64,000 bases of DNA. It comes from Methylobacterium dankookense (GTDB lineage Bacteria > Pseudomonadota > Alphaproteobacteria > Rhizobiales > Beijerinckiaceae). The position numbers were made by a program, and so were the translations under genes. Shown piece by piece: positions 43,798 through 52,650 of the stretch (its first letter is position 1; every line of letters begins with the position of its first letter). The stretch spans positions 23,337-87,336 of the forward strand of contig NZ_CABFVH010000023.1 in NCBI RefSeq assembly GCF_902141855.1. Direction: 5' to 3'. The notes under the pieces were generated by a model. The model searched no databases, was not told the origin of the DNA, and was given only the letters and a program-made list of their open reading frames with translations.

Positions 43798-46275
43798 TCA
43801 ATATTTGCGCACGAGTGGCTCCGGCATGGGAGCCGGCGCCTCGCCGAACACGTAGCGCACCCCGCCGTAGACCGACAACGGCTGGGCCAGCGTCGTCGTG
43901 CGCGGGTCGTTGAGGTTGTAGACGTTGGCGAACGCGGCGTTTGGCTGGATGAAAGCCCCGAAGTTCGCGTAGCGGTTGTTGGTCAGGTTGGTCACCAGCC
44001 CTAACACCTGCAGGTTCCGGGTGACCTGGTAGCTCGTGGTCAGGTTCATGACGTAATAGGCGGGCAGCTTGCGGTTCAGGTTCGACTCGTCGCCGCGGAA
44101 GTATGACGACGAGAAGGCCGACACGTTCAGCCCGAAGCGCCAACCCGGCAGGATCTCATAGTCGAAGCCGGCCTTGACCTGATGGGCGGGGATCAGCGGC
44201 ACCTTGTTGCCGGGCCGCACCGTGATCGAGCCGTCCGCGTTCGCCAGCGGGTTATTGGGGGACGCGAGCGTGCCGTTGAACTGGAAGGTGGCGTCGACGA
44301 GCGCGTAGTTCGCATAGGCGGACCACCGTTCGCTCACGTATTCGCCCGAGACCTCGATGCCCTGGCGCTGCGTCGCCGGCACGTTGACGTAGTAGCCGCG
44401 CGCGGCGTTGCCGGGGGTGGAGAGCTGCAGGATGTCGTTGGTGAGGTCCGTGCGGAAGGCGCCGAGCTTGTAGTTGAGCAGGCCCCCTTCGTAGACGTTC
44501 GGCAAGGTTCCGCGGATGCCGACCTCGTAGGTACGGCCCTCGACCTGCTTCAGGGGCGGATCGGCGACAAGGGAGTTCGGCAGCAGGCAGGGCCGGCTCG
44601 GGTTGGCGCAGGCGAGTTCCAGGGGCGTCGGCGCCCGGTTCGATTCCGAGTAGCCACCATACAGGCTCAGTTCGGGCAGGAAGCGGTAGGTCAGGCCCGC
44701 GACCGGGTTGATGCGGTTGTAGTAGTGCGTGCCCGTCACGTCGGGGGAGAACCCGGTCAGGTCCTGCGTCGCGATGCGTGCGAAGTTCAGCCGCGCCCCG
44801 GCCGTGAGCGACAGCGCGTCGGTCACGTCGAAGGTGTCGACCGCGTACAGGCCTAGGTAGAGGTTCGAGCCCGACACCTGGCTCGGCGCGATGCCGAGCG
44901 CGGCGGCCGTGCGCAGCGGACCCGTGCCGAGCCCCGGGACCAGCCCGTAGGTCGGGTTGAGCGGGCTCGTGGTGACGTTCAGGTCGGGATTGATGACGCC
45001 GAGCACGCTCGAAGACTTGAAGGTGTAGTCCGCCGCATCGATGCTGCCGCCGACGATCAAGGTATTAGCGTGGCCGAACCACTGGTCGCGGCCCGTCGCC
45101 TGAAGCGAGCCGCCGTAGCCCGTCGCCTCGGTCTTGGTCGTGTCGAGCGTCCCGTACGGGATGCCGGACGCGAAGGGAGCGCGCTGGTTCTGGGGGCCCA
45201 GGAGCAGGAACTGGTTGCGGAATGCCTGGTTCGACTGCCCCGCCGACGGTGAGAAGCCGTCATCCTGGTAGCAGAGGAAGCCGCGGAAGGAGGACGCGCG
45301 GTTGCAGCTCTCGAAATTGCCGTCGTTGCCGTCGACGTACTGCTGGCTGAAGCGCCGGACGTAGGCCGTTCCGGCCAAGTCCCAGGTCGGCGCGAGGTTG
45401 ACCTTGCCGGTGACCTGGACCTGCCCGAGTTCGTTGCTCGTGGTCTGCGGATTGGTGAAGATCGCCCGCTCGTCGATGCGCTGCAGGTCGACCGGCGTCG
45501 CGGCGGCCGCGCCGAAGAACGTCTTGGCGCCCTGAGCGATGACGTGGAACTCGCTGTCCGGGCTGCGGTAGCCTAGGTCGCCGTAGACGCGTCCGATCTC
45601 GGAGGGGGACCGGTAGCGCCAGCCGTCGTCCCGAAGGCCCTCGCCCGCGAAGTAGAAGCTCCAGGGGCCTATGGACTGTCCGTGCTGGATGGAACCGGCG
45701 ATCCGGCCGTACGACCCGCCCGTGACCGTCAGCTCCGTTCCCTGCCAGGTGAAGCCGTTCTTCATCTCGATGTTGATGGCACCCCCGATGGCGTTGAGGC
45801 CGAAGGCGGGGTTGCTGCTGAAGATGTCGAGGCGGTTGATGGCGACCGAGGGGATCAGGTCCCAATTGACGACGTCGCCGAAGGCCTCGTTGATGCGCAC
45901 GCCGTTCTGGTAGACGGCGAGGCCTTGCGGCGTGCCCTGCACCGGAGAGGCCTGGAACCCGCGGTAGCTCAGGGTCTGCCGGTTGCTGTTGCCCTGGCTG
46001 TCCGAGAGGTTCACCGCCGGCGTCCTGCGGGCGAGCGTGAAGGTCGGGTCGAAGGTTGCGCGGTCCTGGGCGAAGTCCTGGGCCGTGACCGTCTCGACTG
46101 TGCTGGGCACGCGGCTGAGCGTCAGGCCGCTCCCGCCGCCGATTGCGCTGGCCGGCGTCGTCGCCACGACGCTCAGCTCGTCGAGCGTGACCGCCTGAGA
46201 TCCGCCTGGCTGCGCCCAGGCTGCATACGGCGACAAGAACATTCCAACGACAAGACCGCTTCGCAGCGCATGCAT
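43798..46275 (-). CDS. TonB-dependent outer-membrane receptor
   Basis: An 825-residue protein. The signal peptide (about 21 residues, ending YAAWA) is followed by a TonB-box-like VTLDELSVVA, the plug domain (TFTLARRTPAVNLSDSQGN, YRGFQASPVQGTPQGLAVYQ, NAIGGAINIEMKNGFTW) and a 22-strand-type barrel ending in LSVYGGVRYVF and a short tail. It lacks the N-terminal signalling domain of FecA-type transducers. It would import a metal chelate, siderophore or other nutrient. Location next to metal pumps suggests metal uptake, but the ligand is unknown. No riboswitch was seen upstream. Confidence 0.9.
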   Translation of the reverse strand: MHALRSGLVVGMFLSPYAAWAQPGGSQAVTLDELSVVATTPASAIGGGSGLTLSRVPSTVETVTAQDFAQDRATFDPTFTLARRTPAVNLSDSQGNSNRQTLSYRGFQASPVQGTPQGLAVYQNGVRINEAFGDVVNWDLIPSVAINRLDIFSSNPAFGLNAIGGAINIEMKNGFTWQGTELTVTGGSYGRIAGSIQHGQSIGPWSFYFAGEGLRDDGWRYRSPSEIGRVYGDLGYRSPDSEFHVIAQGAKTFFGAAAATPVDLQRIDERAIFTNPQTTSNELGQVQVTGKVNLAPTWDLAGTAYVRRFSQQYVDGNDGNFESCNRASSFRGFLCYQDDGFSPSAGQSNQAFRNQFLLLGPQNQRAPFASGIPYGTLDTTKTEATGYGGSLQATGRDQWFGHANTLIVGGSIDAADYTFKSSSVLGVINPDLNVTTSPLNPTYGLVPGLGTGPLRTAAALGIAPSQVSGSNLYLGLYAVDTFDVTDALSLTAGARLNFARIATQDLTGFSPDVTGTHYYNRINPVAGLTYRFLPELSLYGGYSESNRAPTPLELACANPSRPCLLPNSLVADPPLKQVEGRTYEVGIRGTLPNVYEGGLLNYKLGAFRTDLTNDILQLSTPGNAARGYYVNVPATQRQGIEVSGEYVSERWSAYANYALVDATFQFNGTLASPNNPLANADGSITVRPGNKVPLIPAHQVKAGFDYEILPGWRFGLNVSAFSSSYFRGDESNLNRKLPAYYVMNLTTSYQVTRNLQVLGLVTNLTNNRYANFGAFIQPNAAFANVYNLNDPRTTTLAQPLSVYGGVRYVFGEAPAPMPEPLVRKY

Positions 46276-46962
46276 GCCGACGCCCCCTTAACGTTCTGAT
46301 AGCATTCCGTTTCTCTGAACGGTCTCGGCCATGTCGATGCCTTCGTTCAAGCGCGCGAGCAACACGGCCGAGCCCGATCCCGGGGGCACTGGCGAAGGTG
46401 CCGCCAATGAATGTTAAGGGTCGTGTCTCCTGCAACACGTTTAGCGCAAGGTTTTAATCCGAGCGGGAGATTTGAGACACAGGCACCGGGAGAAATCGGC
46501 AATGGATCGGAACCCGGAAATAGCGGCGACGTAAGTGGCAAGCGGGATCCTGGCACTCGTCCCGAATCACCGTGGCCGCTCAAGGCTCCGGAACGCGTGA
46601 GATCACCTCGCTCGGCTCGAACCATGCCGACGGTGCCCCCCTCGTCCGGGACGCAGGGACGTCTGGATCGGAAGTCATCCCGCCTCGGCGGTTCGGCCAA
46701 TTCGGGTTACGGCCGAGCCTAGGTCTTGGATCGGGACGACGAGGAACGGCGGCTGGCCGTCTGGTCGCAGGCTGACGCTTCGGCATGGGTATCCCGTCGC
46801 CTTCGTGTCGGACGATGCGCAGCCGTGGTCCCAACCCGTGAGCCCATGGACGATCGTTCCGGCTCGGGCGCCGGGTTATCTCGCTGTCGCGAAGCAACCG
46901 AGAGGCCCGCGGCCGGGCTGGCCCGCGTCGAAGCAACCTCCCGAACGCCTCGAACGCTTTCA
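46276..46962. other. Intergenic region upstream of the TonB receptor
   Basis: About 690 bases. The AT-richer part (46300-46470) probably holds the receptor promoter on the minus strand. I looked for cobalamin-riboswitch landmarks and found none. The remainder (46500-46960) has no supported gene. Confidence 0.5.
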
Positions 46963-47298
46963 TCATGGGCGCACCACCATCGGGAACTTGCTGGCCAGGC
47001 TGAGGCAGAGCGCGTCCCGATTTCGAACGGCCTCCATCCGGTCGTACTCCGACGCGCCGGCGAACATCTGGCGGGCGCCCTCCCGGGAACCGACCGCCTC
47101 GAAGCAACTCCTCGCGCGCTCGATGATGGCGGGGTTGTAGGCGGAGTAGCCGCAGATCGCCGAGGCACGCCGGAGCAGCCCATGCATCCTCAAGAAGTCC
47201 GAGCACGTGAAGGGAGCAGCGGCCGCTGCGGGTGCAGGGATGCCACAGGCGACGACCAAGGCCAGGGCGAGTGGGTATGATGCGGCCTTTCTAGGCAT
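46963..47298 (-). CDS. Small exported Cys-containing protein after the CzcA-like pump
   Basis: A 111-residue exported protein. ATG 47298 overlaps the pump's TAG stop by 8 bases, so it is coupled to the pump. A signal peptide (about 25 residues, ending APAAAAA) is followed by a helical domain with four Cys: TCSDFLRMHGLLRRASAICG, then YNPAIIERARSCFEA and DALCLSLASKF. Two disulfides are likely. No named family is recognised. It may assist the efflux complex or be a periplasmic metal-binding partner. Confidence 0.7.
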   Translation of the reverse strand: MPRKAASYPLALALVVACGIPAPAAAAAPFTCSDFLRMHGLLRRASAICGYSAYNPAIIERARSCFEAVGSREGARQMFAGASEYDRMEAVRNRDALCLSLASKFPMVVRP

Positions 47299-50200
47299 CG
47301 GACCCGACCCGGCGCCTGGCGTTCGGCGGATGGATGTCACGCTGCGAACCGGGGCCTCCGAAGGGCAGCCGCAGCCTGGAGACGTAGGGGTAGACGGCCG
47401 GAAGCACGACGAGCGTGAGGAGCGTCGCCGTGATCAGGCCGCCGATCACCACGGTGGCGAGCGGACGCTGCACCTCGGCGCCGGCGCTGGTCGAGAGCGC
47501 CATCGGCAGGAAGCCCAACGTCGCGACGAGGGCGGTCGTCAACACCGGGCGCAGCCGCATCTCCGCGGCCTCGGTCGCCGCCTGGACCGCATCGAGGCCC
47601 TTGCGCTCCAGGTCCCTGATGTAGCTCGTCAGCACGACGCCGTTCAGCACGGCGATGCCGAAGGTAGCAATGAAGCCGATGGCGGCCGAGACCGAGAAAG
47701 GCAGTCCGCGCAGGTACAGCGCCAGAATCCCGCCCGTGGCCGCCACCGGCACGTTGAGGAAGATCAGCCCGGCGAGGCGGATGTCGCCGAACATCACCAC
47801 GAGCAGCACCAGGATCGCGGCCATGGCGGCCGGCACCACCACGGAAAGCCGGCTCGTCGCTTCCTGCAGGTTCTGGTACTGGCCGCTCCACTGGAGGGCG
47901 TAGCGCGGCGGCAGGCTGACCTGCGCCTTCACCGTCGCCTGCGCCTCAGACACGAAGCTCTGCACGTCGCGCCCGCGCACGTTGGCCTGGACCGAGATCC
48001 GCCGCTGCAGGCGCTCGCGGCTGATCTGGGCCGGACCGGTGGCGACGTCGACCGACGCGACGAGGGAGAGCGGGACGAGGGCCTTGCCGTTGCGTCCGAC
48101 CGGCAGCGCGCGGATGCGTTCGACGTCGCCCCGGTCGGCGGCGGCGAGCCGCACCACGATGTCGGTGATGGCGTTGTCGTCGCGGTAGACCATGCCTGCA
48201 GGGCGGCCGCCGATGGCCTCGACGGTGTCGAGGACGTCGCTGACGTTGATGCCGTAGCGGGCGGCCGCCGCACGGTCGACCTGTATCGACAGGGCCGGCA
48301 TCCCGGCCTGCGCCTCGGCCTTCACGTCCGCCGCGCCCGGCACGTCCGAGACGGCGCGCACGATGGCGTCGGCCTTTTCTTTCAGCACGGCGAGGTCGTC
48401 GCCGTAGAGGCTGATCGCCACGTCGCCGCGCACGCCCTCCAGGAGGTCGTCCATGCGCATCTGGATCGGTTGCGAGAAGGAGTAGGCGACCCCCGGCACC
48501 TCCTCGCGCAGGCGCTTGTCGAAGGCGGCCACGAGCCCGTCCTGGGTCTCCGCCGTTGTCCAGGTCGAGCGATCCGCGAGCGTGATGAAGCTGTCGGTCG
48601 ATTCCACTCCCATCGGGTCGGTGGGGATCTCGGCGCTGCCGGTCAGCGAGACGACCCGCTTGACCTCGGGAAAGGATTTCAGGACCGTCTCGATCCGGTG
48701 GACGGCCTTGAGCGAGGCGTCGAGGTTGATCCCCGGCAGCTTCTCCGAGGTGACGACGACCGAGCCCTCCGAGAGCTTGGGCAGGAACTCGCCGCCGAGC
48801 CGGGTGGCGATGAGGCAACTTCCCGCGAACAGGGCGATGGTGAGGAGCACCGTGGCACCCGCCCGGCGCTCGGCGAGCCGCAGCACCGGCGTGTAGAGCG
48901 CCCGAACCCCGTGGACGAGGCGCGTCTCGCGCTCGCCGACGCCCCGGCCCGCGAGCGCGAGGGCCGCGAGCGCGGGCATCAGGGTCATGGTCAGGATCAG
49001 CGACCCTGCGAGCGCCAGGATGACGGTCAAGGCCATCGGCCGAAACATCTTGCCCGCCACCCCTTCGAGCGCCAGCACCGGCAGGTAGACGAGGATGATG
49101 ATCGCCACCGCGAACAGGATGGGTTTGGCGACCTCGGCGGTGGCGTCGCGGATGACGTCGAGGGCAGGTCGCCCGGGGTGCTCGCCACGGGCGCGCAGCA
49201 CGTTCTCGACCATCACCACGGCGCCGTCGACGATCAGGCCGAAATCGATGGCGCCGAGGCTCATAAGGTTGCCCGAGAGGCCGATGAGCCGCATGCCGGC
49301 GAAGGCCAGCAGCATGGAGAGCGGGATCGCGACCGCGACCACGAGGCCGGCGCGCAGGTTGCCGAGCAGGAGGAGGAGCACCACGACGACCAGCACCGCG
49401 CCCTCCAGTAGGTTGTGCTCGACCGTGCGGATCGTGCGCTCCACCAGGGTCGAGCGGTCGTAGTAGGGCACGACCTCGATGCCGGGCGGCAATTGCGGGC
49501 GCAGGTCCTCGATGGTGGCCTTGACCCGCTCGACGACGGCGCTGGCGTTCTCGCCCTGCTGCATCATGGCGATGCCGACGAGGGTCTCGCCAGCCGCGTC
49601 GTGGCTCACCGCGCCGAGCCGGACCTTCGGCGCCTCCACCACCTCGCCCAAGGTGCCGACGGTGACGGGCAGGCCACCCGCGTTCGTGGCCACCACGATG
49701 TTGGCGATGTCCGCGGGTCCCTTGGCCAGGCCGAGGCCGCGGATCACCTCCTGCTGGTCGTTGTGCTCGATGTAGGCGCCGCCACGGGCCATGTTGTTCT
49801 CGGCGAGCGCCGCGTAGACTTGGCCGAGCGTCACCCCGTAGCGATGCAGCGCCTCTGCGGAGACCCGGGCCTCGTAGGTCGGGAGTTGGCCGCCGTAGAT
49901 GTTCACGTCCGCGATGCCGGGCGTCAGCTTCAGCCGCGGGGCGATGGTCCATTGCAGGATGCGCTTCAGCTCCATCGGCGAATAGGCCGGCCCGCGCAGC
50001 TCGAACTGGTAGATCTCGCCCAGCCCGGTCGCCATCGGCCCCATTTGCGGGTCGCCGACGCCGGCCGGCATCATCGCCTTGGCTTGGGGCAGGCGCTGGA
50101 AGACCTGGGCCCGCGCCTCCGTGACGGCCATCCCGTCCTCGAAGGTGACGTAGACCGCCGAGACGCCGAAGCGGGAGACCGAGCGGATGCCGGTGAGGCC

Positions 50201-50428
50201 CGGAGCGCCCGCCATCGCACTCTCCACGGGGAAGCTGACGAGGCGCTCCACCTCCTGCGGGCCGAGGCCGGGCGACAGCGTCAGGATCATCACCTGCTTG
50301 GGCGAGATGTCGGGAACCGCGTCGATGGATAGCCCTTCGAGGTTGACTATGCCGCCAGCGGTCCCTGCGAGCGCGACCACGAGGACGAGCCAACGACGGC
50401 GGATCAGGAGGGCGAACCAAGCCTTCAT
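47291..50428 (-). CDS. HME-family RND efflux permease (CzcA/CnrA-like)
   Basis: A 1045-residue inner-membrane proton/metal antiporter, full length. The N-terminal helix and LSIDAVPDISPKQVMILTLS are followed by the porter domain. The helix-4 motif is DFGLIVDGAVVMVENVL, as in CzcA, CnrA and NccA, which favours divalent Co, Zn, Cd or Ni over copper. The C-terminal helices have VMFGDIRLAGLIFLNVPVA and ATFGIAVLNGVVL. It follows its adaptor by 4 bases. No outer-membrane CzcC homologue is present. It is the third RND pump in the window and clearly different from the other two. Confidence 0.93.
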   Translation of the reverse strand: MKAWFALLIRRRWLVLVVALAGTAGGIVNLEGLSIDAVPDISPKQVMILTLSPGLGPQEVERLVSFPVESAMAGAPGLTGIRSVSRFGVSAVYVTFEDGMAVTEARAQVFQRLPQAKAMMPAGVGDPQMGPMATGLGEIYQFELRGPAYSPMELKRILQWTIAPRLKLTPGIADVNIYGGQLPTYEARVSAEALHRYGVTLGQVYAALAENNMARGGAYIEHNDQQEVIRGLGLAKGPADIANIVVATNAGGLPVTVGTLGEVVEAPKVRLGAVSHDAAGETLVGIAMMQQGENASAVVERVKATIEDLRPQLPPGIEVVPYYDRSTLVERTIRTVEHNLLEGAVLVVVVLLLLLGNLRAGLVVAVAIPLSMLLAFAGMRLIGLSGNLMSLGAIDFGLIVDGAVVMVENVLRARGEHPGRPALDVIRDATAEVAKPILFAVAIIILVYLPVLALEGVAGKMFRPMALTVILALAGSLILTMTLMPALAALALAGRGVGERETRLVHGVRALYTPVLRLAERRAGATVLLTIALFAGSCLIATRLGGEFLPKLSEGSVVVTSEKLPGINLDASLKAVHRIETVLKSFPEVKRVVSLTGSAEIPTDPMGVESTDSFITLADRSTWTTAETQDGLVAAFDKRLREEVPGVAYSFSQPIQMRMDDLLEGVRGDVAISLYGDDLAVLKEKADAIVRAVSDVPGAADVKAEAQAGMPALSIQVDRAAAARYGINVSDVLDTVEAIGGRPAGMVYRDDNAITDIVVRLAAADRGDVERIRALPVGRNGKALVPLSLVASVDVATGPAQISRERLQRRISVQANVRGRDVQSFVSEAQATVKAQVSLPPRYALQWSGQYQNLQEATSRLSVVVPAAMAAILVLLVVMFGDIRLAGLIFLNVPVAATGGILALYLRGLPFSVSAAIGFIATFGIAVLNGVVLTSYIRDLERKGLDAVQAATEAAEMRLRPVLTTALVATLGFLPMALSTSAGAEVQRPLATVVIGGLITATLLTLVVLPAVYPYVSRLRLPFGGPGSQRDIHPPNARRRVGSDA

Positions 50429-50432
50429 CGGG

Positions 50433-51695
50433 TCAATCCGTCGAGCCGAGTAGCGCGCGCAGCAGGACGGCCTTGAGGCCGAAGCTGCCGTCGGTCACCA
50501 CCGTCTCGCCGGCTGCCACGCCTTCCGTGACCTCGACCCAGTCGGACCGCTGCACCCCGAGCTTCAGCACGCGCTTCTCGAAGCGGTTCTCCGCCGTGCG
50601 CACGAAAGCGACGGGGCCGCCCTCGGTCTGCTGCACGGCGGTGGCCGGGACGGTCACGCCCTCCCGTCCGAGGTCGGCGGCGATCTCGACCCAGACGAAC
50701 ATGTTGGCGCGGAGCAATCCGCCCGGGTTGGCGATCTCGATGCGCGCCGGGGCGGTGTTGCTGGCGGGATCGAGCGCGGCGTTCACCGAGCGCACGCGGC
50801 CCTCGAATGCGGGGTGGTCCGGCACCGGGGCCCGGACCTCGGCCACGTCCCCCGCTTCCACCCTGCCGATGTCGCGCCCGTAGAGGTTGGCAAGGACGAG
50901 GATACGAGAGGGATCGGCCACCGTGAACGCGTCGCGGTTGCTATCGACAACCTCGCCAAGCGTGATGTTCGCGCTCGTCACGACGCCGTCGATGGGCGAG
51001 ACGATGGCGCTGGTGCCGACAGGCGCGCCGGGCTCGGGCGCGAGGCGCTCGTACTGTGCCGTGTAGAGTTCGACCTTGGCCTGGGCGGAGAGCGTGGACG
51101 CGTGCGCCTTGGCAAGGTCGACCTGGCGCCGGTCGACGTCGGCCTGGGCGACGCCCGAGACCTTGAGGAGGTCCTGGCCGCGCTTCAGGTTCGTCTCGGC
51201 GACCTTCTCCGTCGCTTGCGCCTCGACGAGGCTCGCCTTCGCTTCGGCGAGGCCGTTGCGGGCGTCGAGCACGCCGGCCGCGTCGAGGGTCGCGAGCGTC
51301 TGCCCGGCGCGCACGGGATCGCCCGGCTGGACCGCCAGACTGAGGACGCGCCCTTGCGTGCGCGGCTTGAGGCGGGTGACGCGCCGCTCGTCGAAGGTGA
51401 CCGTGCCAGGTGACCGGACCGGCAGGACGATCCTGCGGGTCTGCGCTTTCGCGAAGGCCAGATCCAGGCGCTTCTGCCCGGCCCCGTCGAGCACCACGAG
51501 GTTCGGATCCGCCTGTGGAGGCGCGTCGGCCTGTTCCGCCCGCTTGGCCTGACCGGAGTCGGGGGCTTCGACGCCGAGCCAGGTGAGCGCAGGTCCGACA
51601 TAGGCTTCCGCAGCCCCGCGTTGCCACCAGCCTGCGGAGGCGAGCGCGACCGCCGCGACCAGCAGAACCCAGACTCGGGCCGGCGGCTTTCCCAT
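50433..51695 (-). CDS. RND periplasmic adaptor (CzcB/CnrB-like)
   Basis: From ATG 51695, a 420-residue adaptor with an N-terminal anchor (RVWVLLVAAVALASAGWW), a linker, the lipoyl halves (PVRSPGTVTFDERRVTRLKP, AIVSPIDGVVTSANITLG), a long helical hairpin (LAEAKASLVEAQATEKVAET) and the barrel (VADPSRILVLANLYGRDIGR). The frame extends to GTG 51806, which would add 37 hydrophilic residues before the anchor; neither start has a strong ribosome site. It partners the CzcA/CnrA-like permease 4 bases away. It diverges from the 51973 regulator over a shared promoter region. Confidence 0.9.
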   Translation of the reverse strand: MGKPPARVWVLLVAAVALASAGWWQRGAAEAYVGPALTWLGVEAPDSGQAKRAEQADAPPQADPNLVVLDGAGQKRLDLAFAKAQTRRIVLPVRSPGTVTFDERRVTRLKPRTQGRVLSLAVQPGDPVRAGQTLATLDAAGVLDARNGLAEAKASLVEAQATEKVAETNLKRGQDLLKVSGVAQADVDRRQVDLAKAHASTLSAQAKVELYTAQYERLAPEPGAPVGTSAIVSPIDGVVTSANITLGEVVDSNRDAFTVADPSRILVLANLYGRDIGRVEAGDVAEVRAPVPDHPAFEGRVRSVNAALDPASNTAPARIEIANPGGLLRANMFVWVEIAADLGREGVTVPATAVQQTEGGPVAFVRTAENRFEKRVLKLGVQRSDWVEVTEGVAAGETVVTDGSFGLKAVLLRALLGSTD

Positions 51696-51972
51696 CGGAC
51701 CCCGTGTCGACGGGTCCGGCTCAGCCCGAGCCCTCGCGTCGAACGGGTCGGAGACGGGGTCACCTTCGCCGGCGAGGCGCGAAACTGTCTCGACGGTCAA
51801 GAGCACGCCCGCATTCGTCCCGCTAGATTAGAGCCGTTCCAACACCTACGTCGAAGGGTGCCCTGCGCCACTAAATTCGCGTTCATTCTGATGTTTCGCC
51901 GGGACGGCGGCGGCTCGTTGCGGCAATGGATCGTGTGTTGGCTGGAAGGGCGTTCGAGGCAGGCTTAAGGAC

Positions 51973-52650
51973 GTGGCGAGGCTGCTGCTGATCGAGGACG
52001 ATGCCGAGACGGCGCGCGAGGTGCATGGCGACCTATGCGGGCGCGGCCACGTCATCGGCTGGGCTTCGACCGGACCGGAGGGCGCGGCCTGCGCCCGCGA
52101 CGAGGCCTGGGACGCGATCATCCTCGACCGCATGCTGCCCGGACTCGATGGACTCAGCGTGCTGCAGGACCTGAGGCGCGCAGGGAACCGGACGCCGGCC
52201 CTTGTTCTCAGCACGCTCGGCGACGTCGACGAGCGCATCCGTGGCCTGCGGGCTGGTGGCGACGACTACCTTGCCAAGCCCTTCGTGCTCGCGGAGCTCG
52301 CGGCGCGCATCGAGGCGCTGCTGCGGCGCCCGGTCGACACCCGCGAGACGATCCTGCGGGTTGGCAGCCTGGAGATCGACCTGATCGGCGGCACGGGCCG
52401 GCGCGGCGCCCGCGACCTCGACCTGTTGCCGCGCGAGCTCAAGCTCCTCGAATACCTGATGCGGCGTCCGGGGCAGGTCGTGACCCGGACGCTGTTGTTC
52501 GAGGAGGTCTGGAACTATCGGTTCACGCCGAAGTCGAACCTCATCGATGTCCATCTCGGCCGTTTGCGCCGCAAGCTGGAGGCGGAGGGCGAGCCGTCAC
52601 TGATCCACAACGTGCGCGGCATCGGCTTCACGCTCGCGCCCGATGACTGA
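51973..52650 (+). CDS. OmpR-family response regulator divergent from the RND operon
   Basis: A 225-residue regulator from GTG 51973, with AAGG just upstream. The receiver has Glu8-Asp9-Asp10, phospho-acceptor Asp52 (IILDRMLPGLDG) and AKPFVLAEL; the winged helix has LLPRELKLLEYLMRRPGQVV and TPKSNLIDVHLGRLRRK. It resembles the 38227 regulator. Divergent placement from the CzcA/CnrA-like pump genes strongly suggests that it controls them, as CzcR does. Confidence 0.93.
   Translation: MARLLLIEDDAETAREVHGDLCGRGHVIGWASTGPEGAACARDEAWDAIILDRMLPGLDGLSVLQDLRRAGNRTPALVLSTLGDVDERIRGLRAGGDDYLAKPFVLAELAARIEALLRRPVDTRETILRVGSLEIDLIGGTGRRGARDLDLLPRELKLLEYLMRRPGQVVTRTLLFEEVWNYRFTPKSNLIDVHLGRLRRKLEAEGEPSLIHNVRGIGFTLAPDD

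Noticed and set aside
46300..46470. A cobalamin riboswitch upstream of the TonB receptor
   Set aside because: The conserved CTGCCCCCGCAACTG-type core and GCCACTG box are missing; only a loosely similar GC run is present.
47207..49411. A 734-codon plus-strand frame across the CzcA/CnrA-like gene
   Set aside because: Its His/Arg/Asp-rich translation is a shadow of the minus-strand pump, which has all family motifs.
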